A stretch of DNA of 64,000 nucleotides from Desulfuromonas sp. AOP6. GTDB taxonomy: Bacteria > Desulfobacterota > Desulfuromonadia > Desulfuromonadales > SZUA-540. Location: contig NZ_AP022810.1 of NCBI RefSeq assembly GCF_009731355.2, positions 1,826,001-1,890,000 of the forward strand, read 5' to 3'. The notes below the pieces were generated by a model. It was not told where the DNA came from, searched no databases, and saw only the letters and a program-made list of their open reading frames with translations. Each line of letters begins with the position of its first letter. Positions within the stretch are counted from its first letter, which is position 1. The translations under genes were made by a program, and so were the position numbers. Of this stretch, positions 59,573 through 64,000 are shown one piece after another.

Positions 59573-60388
59573 TTATTTTTTGGCTTTGGGGATGAAAATC
59601 TCGTCCGGGTCGAGCACGTCGTGGATGAGGCGCAACTCTTCCCGTGTCGGCACCGCCGTTTCGCCCTTGACCCGCGAGATATCAAGGTCGAACTGACACT
59701 GCTCCTGAATCTGGGCCGGCGTGCTGCCGGGGTGACAGGTGTCGAGATACATGTGCCCGTCCTCCTCGTCAAAGCGGAACACGCCCAGGGTGCTGATAAT
59801 GGCCGAAGGGCCACCACGATAGGCGGCGCCATACAATTCGCGCCGGTGCACGAACTCGCCGCCAGGCCATTTCTTCACGCGCCAGCCGGGGCTGGTGATG
59901 TAGCTTACCTTTTCGACAAAGCGGCGTTTTTCGTGAACCATGATGAAGACGGTGCGGCTGGCGAAGGAGTTGATGTCGGGGTTGCCGCCACTGCCGGTCA
60001 GACGTAGTTCGGGGTCGAGATAATCGCCGATGCAGGTCGTGTTGACGTTGCCGTACTGGTCGACTTCGGCGCCGCCGAGAAAGCCGAGGTCGACGTAGCC
60101 TCGCTGGGCGATGCTGAAGGCGTCGTAGAGACCGGAGGCACGGGAAGCGCCCATTTCGCAGCGGGCGTCGCCGACGGAGGTGGGTATTTCCGGCGGGCGG
60201 CCGTCGAGGGTGCCAGCCTCGAAAATCAGCTTTAGGTTGGGGGCATGGGTCTGCTGGGCCAGCATGATGGCGACCATGGGCAGGCCGGTGCCGGCAAAGA
60301 CGATTTCGTTATCCTGCACCTCATGGGCGGCGGCACAGCACAGCAGGTCGGCCAGCCCGTATTCGTCGGGGGATGCAAAGTCGCTCAT
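59573..60388 (-). CDS. CoA-transferase subunit beta (glutaconate CoA-transferase-like)
   Basis: Beta subunit of 271 residues of a family I CoA-transferase. The Glu in LIFEAGTLDG is the likely catalytic residue by comparison with glutaconate CoA-transferase, and 'GGAEVDQYGNVNTTCIGDYL' with GSGGNPDINSFA is typical of the family. It moves CoA between acids in the cytoplasm. The alpha subunit gene ends one base before it starts. The acyl group handled is unknown. Confidence 0.9.
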   Translation of the reverse strand: MSDFASPDEYGLADLLCCAAAHEVQDNEIVFAGTGLPMVAIMLAQQTHAPNLKLIFEAGTLDGRPPEIPTSVGDARCEMGASRASGLYDAFSIAQRGYVDLGFLGGAEVDQYGNVNTTCIGDYLDPELRLTGSGGNPDINSFASRTVFIMVHEKRRFVEKVSYITSPGWRVKKWPGGEFVHRRELYGAAYRGGPSAIISTLGVFRFDEEDGHMYLDTCHPGSTPAQIQEQCQFDLDISRVKGETAVPTREELRLIHDVLDPDEIFIPKAKK

Positions 60389-60389
60389 A

Positions 60390-61358
60390 TCAGTTTCCTC
60401 CCTTCTTCTCGCGCGGGCTGTAATTCATGGCGGTGTTGGCGCGCAGTTTGAGCATGCGCGCCCACCCGAGCTTCTCCAGGTAACCTGTGTGATCAAGGCC
60501 ATGGATCCATTCCTTGGCAAAGGCGTCGAAGCCCTCCTGGGTGCGGGTACCGCTGTAGAAATTCTTCAGGAAAGCCCCGTCCACGTCGTACTTGCCGAAC
60601 ATACCGGTGGGATGGGCACCAAAGGGGCACTCGACAATGTAGTCGACCTCGAAACTGGGGATGGTGTTCTGGTCGGCGTGGCGGCGCAGGTATTCCTCCG
60701 GCACGATCTCTTCGGCCACGGCGATGGTGATGTCGGCGGCGCGGGCGGCCTCGGGGTCTGAATAGTACTGGCCGCTGACCCGCACGGTCCCCTCCTCCCC
60801 CACCTGCTGCACACAGAGCAGGGCCACGTCGACTTTAACCGCCGGTACCTGGACCAGCTGACCGCCGTCGAAGAAGGGATCCTCGGTGAAGAGGTATTTG
60901 TGTTTGGCGATGCGCTTGCCGTCGCGCCGGCCCGCCTGGCCGAGAGTGTCGTAGGCCGGATTGTGAATATCCGTGCCCAGGGAAGTCTGCGTCACCGCAT
61001 AGGGTGCTCCGGCCGCGGCGGCGGCAAAACGGAACATCATTTCGGCGTGGCTGTAGTCCTCGACGAGGATCTGCTTCTCGGCCACCTTGCGCGACAGGTT
61101 GGCGCCGTATTTGCCGTAGAGTTCGTGCCCTACCCAGCAGGATTCCCAGATATCCACGCAACCCGCCCCCACCAGAAATTCCGTCTGCGGCCCGCCGTTG
61201 ACCTCAATGAGATGCAGGTTTTTGCGCTGCTGCCGAATGAGCTCAAAGACGACAGCGAAGGGTCGGCGCCAGATGGTGAAACCGGAGAAGGTCAGACTGG
61301 AGCCGTCTTTGATGATTTCGGCGGCCTGCTGTACCGTGATGCGCTTGCTTTTACTCAT
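60390..61358 (-). CDS. CoA-transferase subunit alpha (glutaconate CoA-transferase-like)
   Basis: Alpha subunit of 322 residues. It has DGSSLTFSGFTIWRRPFAVV near the start, then VNGGPQTEFLVGAGCVDIWE, and it resembles GctA. The stretch FTEDPFFDGGQLVQVPAVKV is also characteristic. With the beta subunit it forms the working transferase. It sits 21 bases after an acyl-CoA dehydrogenase gene, suggesting a degradation or fermentation route for an organic acid. SD GGAGGGGAAC precedes the ATG. Confidence 0.9.
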   Translation of the reverse strand: MSKSKRITVQQAAEIIKDGSSLTFSGFTIWRRPFAVVFELIRQQRKNLHLIEVNGGPQTEFLVGAGCVDIWESCWVGHELYGKYGANLSRKVAEKQILVEDYSHAEMMFRFAAAAAGAPYAVTQTSLGTDIHNPAYDTLGQAGRRDGKRIAKHKYLFTEDPFFDGGQLVQVPAVKVDVALLCVQQVGEEGTVRVSGQYYSDPEAARAADITIAVAEEIVPEEYLRRHADQNTIPSFEVDYIVECPFGAHPTGMFGKYDVDGAFLKNFYSGTRTQEGFDAFAKEWIHGLDHTGYLEKLGWARMLKLRANTAMNYSPREKKGGN

Positions 61359-61379
61359 AGTTCCCCTCCGTTAATTAAT

Positions 61380-62540
61380 TTAGGCGGCCAGGTTTCGCAG
61401 AATTTCACGGGAAATAATCAGCCGCTGGATTTCGCTGGTACCCTCGTAGATCGTCGTGATGCGGGCGTCGCGGGCGTAGCGTTCGATGGGATAGTCCTTC
61501 GTGTAGCCGTAGCCCCCCAGCATCTGCATGGCCTGATAGCAGGCCCGGTTGGCCGCTTCGGTGGCAAAGAGTTTGGCCATGGAGGCTTCCTTGGCGAAGG
61601 ACCGGCCCTGCTCCTTGCGGCAGGCCGCGTTCATCAGCAGCAGACGGGCCGCCTCCAGCTCGGTGTAGGCATCGGCGATCATCCACTGAATCGCCTGGAA
61701 GTGGCTGATTTTCTGGCCGAACTGCACCCTCTCCGTCGCATAGCGCGAGGCATGGTCCATGGCCGCCAGACCGACGCCGAGGCCGAGGGAGCCAATGCCG
61801 ATGCGGCCGCCGGCCAACTCGGCCACGGCGATGCGGAAGCCGTCGTTCTCCTTGCCCATCAGGGCCGAGGCGGGTATCCGGCAATCCTGGAAGATCAGTT
61901 CATTGGTCGCCGAGGCGTGCTGCCCCATCTTCTCCTCTTCCTTGCCGATGAGCAGGCCCGGCGTGCCGGCCTCCACCAGGAAGCAGCTGATGCCCTTGCC
62001 CTTGGGCGCCTCTTTGTCGGTGACCGCCCAGACCACGAAGACCCCTGCATAGGGCGCGCTGGTGATGAAGATCTTGGAGCCATTGAGTATGTAGTGGTCA
62101 CCGTCCCGCACGGCCTGGGTCGTCATGCCGGACGGATCGGAACCGGCACAGGTCTCGGTCAGGCCGAAGCTGCCGGCGGCGTATTCACCGCTGCAGATTT
62201 TAGGAATGTAGTTCTGCTTCTGCTCTTCGGAACCGATGGCCTGGATGACCTCGCAGACCATGTTGTTCACCGACACCGTCACCGCCGTCGAGGAGCAGGC
62301 CCGGGCGATCTCTGTCATGGCCACGCTGAAGGCAACCACGCCGGCCTCCGAGCCGCCGTATTCCTCTTTGATATTCAGGCCCATAAAGCCGAGTTCGGCC
62401 AGCTGTTTGAGGTTGCCCAGCAAGGTGTCGCGGTCCTTGTCCTGGTCGAGCCTGGCAGCCACGGGCTCCAATTGGTTGCGGGCAAAATCCCGGGCCGTAT
62501 CCTGGATCAGCTTCTGCTCTTCGGTCAGTTCAATGTTCAT
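61380..62540 (-). CDS. Acyl-CoA dehydrogenase
   Basis: FAD-dependent acyl-CoA dehydrogenase of 386 residues that forms a trans-2-enoyl-CoA and passes electrons to electron-transfer flavoprotein. Motifs: SFGLTETCAGSDPSGMTTQA (FAD contact), IQWMIADAYTELEAARLLLM, and 'QMLGGYGYTKDYPIERYARD' with the catalytic Glu in IYEGTSEIQRLIISREIL. It resembles short-chain or butyryl-CoA enzymes. First gene of an operon with two CoA-transferase subunits. No ETF genes are adjacent. Confidence 0.94.
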   Translation of the reverse strand: MNIELTEEQKLIQDTARDFARNQLEPVAARLDQDKDRDTLLGNLKQLAELGFMGLNIKEEYGGSEAGVVAFSVAMTEIARACSSTAVTVSVNNMVCEVIQAIGSEEQKQNYIPKICSGEYAAGSFGLTETCAGSDPSGMTTQAVRDGDHYILNGSKIFITSAPYAGVFVVWAVTDKEAPKGKGISCFLVEAGTPGLLIGKEEEKMGQHASATNELIFQDCRIPASALMGKENDGFRIAVAELAGGRIGIGSLGLGVGLAAMDHASRYATERVQFGQKISHFQAIQWMIADAYTELEAARLLLMNAACRKEQGRSFAKEASMAKLFATEAANRACYQAMQMLGGYGYTKDYPIERYARDARITTIYEGTSEIQRLIISREILRNLAA

Positions 62541-62660
62541 GTGCCCTCCCCCCTCACTGCGGTTGACTCAAATGAAAATTCACTTTAACTTTTGCGGCTA
62601 TCTGTCTGCCTCAACATGTTTTTTTGATGTTCTCTCAAGCGCATTATAGTTATCTGTGGA

Positions 62661-63401
62661 CTAGCCGGCCGGATTCTGCGCCTCGCTCTGTGATCGCCTC
62701 CCCTTCAGCTTTCGTCCCCAGGGACAGACCTTGATGCAGAGGCCGCAGATCGGCTTGCCGATGTTCTCCATCTGACTGAACTCCTTGACCAGCTTGTCGG
62801 CGCACTTCTGAAAATCGAGGGCCTCCTCGCGGCTGGCATAGTGGAAATCCGTGGAAACATTGCGGATGGCCCCGGCCACACAGGCCTCCGTGCAGCAGGT
62901 ACAAGCTCCGCAGCGATTTTTCAGTGGCTTATCGGCGGTCAAGGGCATATCCGTCAGGACGGTCACCAGGCGCACACGCGGTCCGTATTCTGGCGTAACG
63001 ATGAGCAGGCTCTTGCCCTGCCAGCCCAGACCGGCGGCGTTGGCCACGGCCTTGGCGGAGAGGTGTGAGCGAAATACGGTCATATCAAGAGGCTGCGAGG
63101 CCGGTATGGGCAGAGCGGCATACTTCTGTCTCTCGATATGGGCGCACAGGCGCAGGGCAATCTGATCGAGCAAGGCGTTGGCGTTGAGATAAACCTGGGC
63201 GTAGAGCGGTGTTGGCCGGTCAGTGAGCTGTTCAAAAACGGCATGGGGCAGTTTGACGGCAATGGAAATGGCGTAGCGGTAGGGGGCGAGCAGGTCGGCA
63301 GGCTCGGTAGCGATGCCTTGGAGCAGGGCCAGATCGGCGACCCCGACCAGGTCTGACCCCAGACTTTTGGCGTGTTTTTTAAGATCCCCAGTCAAATCCA
63401 C
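62661..63401 (-). CDS. QueG-like 4Fe-4S protein
   Basis: Protein of 246 residues related to epoxyqueuosine reductase and to the corrinoid-dependent reductive dehalogenase fold, with the C-terminal HEAT repeats of QueG missing. It has two ferredoxin-type cluster motifs (CGACTCCTEAC, and CGLCIKVCPWG), preceded by the segment AAGLGWQGKSLLIVTPEYGP. A flavin or corrinoid site cannot be judged. It is not QueG itself by length. The cobO gene, which makes adenosylcobalamin, lies 32 bases upstream on the same strand, so a corrinoid link is possible but unproven. Confidence 0.85.
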   Translation of the reverse strand: MDLTGDLKKHAKSLGSDLVGVADLALLQGIATEPADLLAPYRYAISIAVKLPHAVFEQLTDRPTPLYAQVYLNANALLDQIALRLCAHIERQKYAALPIPASQPLDMTVFRSHLSAKAVANAAGLGWQGKSLLIVTPEYGPRVRLVTVLTDMPLTADKPLKNRCGACTCCTEACVAGAIRNVSTDFHYASREEALDFQKCADKLVKEFSQMENIGKPICGLCIKVCPWGRKLKGRRSQSEAQNPAG

Positions 63402-63433
63402 CTTGCATTCCCCCTTTCCCGTCGGAGTTGGCG

Positions 63434-63958
63434 CTATTTTTCAATGCCGACGCGGGCCGGCACCCCTTGCTGGTAGTAGTGCTTAACCTCGGTCATTTCG
63501 GTGACCAGATCCGCCGCCTCGATGACGCGCGGGTCGGCGCTGCGGCCCGTCAGCAGCAGTTCAACGGTAGCGGGTCGCGCCGCCATCAGGTCGAGAATGT
63601 CCTCCACCGACAGCAGACCGAACCAGACGGCGCCGTTGATCTCGTCGAGGATGACCAGGTCATAGTCGCCACTCGTGAGGGCCTGCCGCGCCAGCGCCAG
63701 CGCCTCCTGCGCAATGCGGATATCCTCGGGGTCGAGCTTGTCCTTGAAGATCCAGTTATCGCGCCCCGTCTGGTGGATGGTCAGCAGGGGAGCCAGGCGG
63801 CGAGCGGCCTCATGTTCGCCGTATTCGCCGCCCCCCTTGATGAACTGCACCATGCAGACCTTGAAGCCGCGCCCGACGGCCCGCAGGGCCAGCCCCAGCG
63901 CCGCCGTGGTCTTGCCCTTGCCGTTACCCGTATAAACCTGCACCAGGCCCTGTTCCAT
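63434..63958 (-). CDS. cobO: Cob(I)alamin adenosyltransferase
   Basis: ATP:co(I)rrinoid adenosyltransferase of the CobA/CobO/BtuR family, 174 residues. The P-loop is GNGKGKTTAALG near the N-terminus, and the Walker-B-like DLVILDEINGAV is in the middle, followed by LTGRSADPRVIEAADLVTEM. It adenosylates the cobalt of corrinoids during cobalamin synthesis. It is nearly joined to the partial gene at the right edge, which may belong to the same pathway. Complete within the window. Confidence 0.95.
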   Translation of the reverse strand: MEQGLVQVYTGNGKGKTTAALGLALRAVGRGFKVCMVQFIKGGGEYGEHEAARRLAPLLTIHQTGRDNWIFKDKLDPEDIRIAQEALALARQALTSGDYDLVILDEINGAVWFGLLSVEDILDLMAARPATVELLLTGRSADPRVIEAADLVTEMTEVKHYYQQGVPARVGIEK

Positions 63959-63967
63959 GGCCGCCGC

Positions 63968-64000
63968 CTATTTCTGCAACGCCGCCGTGAGCACCGGCGC
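63968..64000 (-). CDS. Partial gene at window edge (C-terminal 10 residues only)
   Basis: The minus-strand frame APVLTAALQK followed by TAG ends 9 bases before the cobO start. Spacing suggests a cotranscribed upstream gene, perhaps in cobalamin synthesis, but too little is visible to identify it. Confidence 0.45.
   Translation of the reverse strand, partial: APVLTAALQK

Overview
The window reads as chromosome of a strictly or facultatively anaerobic Gram-negative bacterium, most likely a Desulfuromonadales/Geobacterales-type member of the former Deltaproteobacteria. This is inferred from the gene set: class I hybrid-cluster protein, Dcu C4-dicarboxylate exchanger with its two-component system, N-type Na+-ATPase, mercury-methylation genes hgcA and hgcB, copper-resistance and Fur-type iron genes, TreY/TreZ trehalose synthesis and a type I-C CRISPR-Cas system. 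No rRNA or tRNA gene was seen.

Layout. 1-5.5 kb: hcp, then (minus strand) cysK and two paralogous PLP trans-sulfuration enzymes behind a SAM-I riboswitch with its own promoter and terminator. 5.7-9.9 kb: a minus-strand operon of a DUF2318 protein, an FtsX/MacB-type permease, its ATPase, two small zinc-ribbon membrane proteins and an orphan histidine kinase. 10.2-13.4 kb: a stand-alone Hen1-like methyltransferase with a small partner, and an LtaS-like phosphoglycerol transferase. 13.5-19.8 kb: copB-copA, diverging from a probable Fur-controlled group of porin, FMN-binding protein, four-helix membrane protein and CDF transporter. 19.8-25.4 kb: dcuB with a DcuS/DcuR-like two-component pair, a DUF808 protein and a methyltransferase. 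25.7-32.5 kb: a complete nine-gene N-ATPase operon (atpDCQRBEFAG). 32.7-41.4 kb: a trehalose module (HAD-OtsB fusion, GH65, TreZ, TreY). 41.4-46.7 kb: PolX, MscS, HgcA, HgcB, a small zinc ribbon and a Gre-like protein. 46.7-59.3 kb: a transposase remnant abutting a 40-repeat type I-C array, leader, cas2-cas1-cas4-cas7-cas8c(cas11c)-cas5-cas3 and a WYL regulator. 59.5-64 kb: CoA-transferase subunits, acyl-CoA dehydrogenase, a QueG-like iron-sulfur protein and cobO, running off the right edge.

How the genes fit together. Several blocks are self-contained modules. TreY and TreZ make trehalose from alpha-glucans, while the GH65 enzyme and the beta-phosphoglucomutase-like domain could return it to glucose 6-phosphate. 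HgcA and HgcB together would methylate Hg(II), and HgcA needs the corrinoid cofactor that cobO helps to make.

The most unusual observation is at hgcA. The conserved frame is open upstream across a single in-frame TGA (44568-44570) to an ATG at 44445. The TGA follows a Cys codon and is followed by a stem-loop with the spacing and apical G of a bacterial SECIS element, and no well-placed start codon lies after it. HgcA here may therefore be a selenoprotein. Other points worth following are the iron-regulated flavinylation-type group, the stand-alone Hen1-like enzyme, the split form of a three-domain mycobacterial trehalose protein, and two pairs of related spacers in the array.
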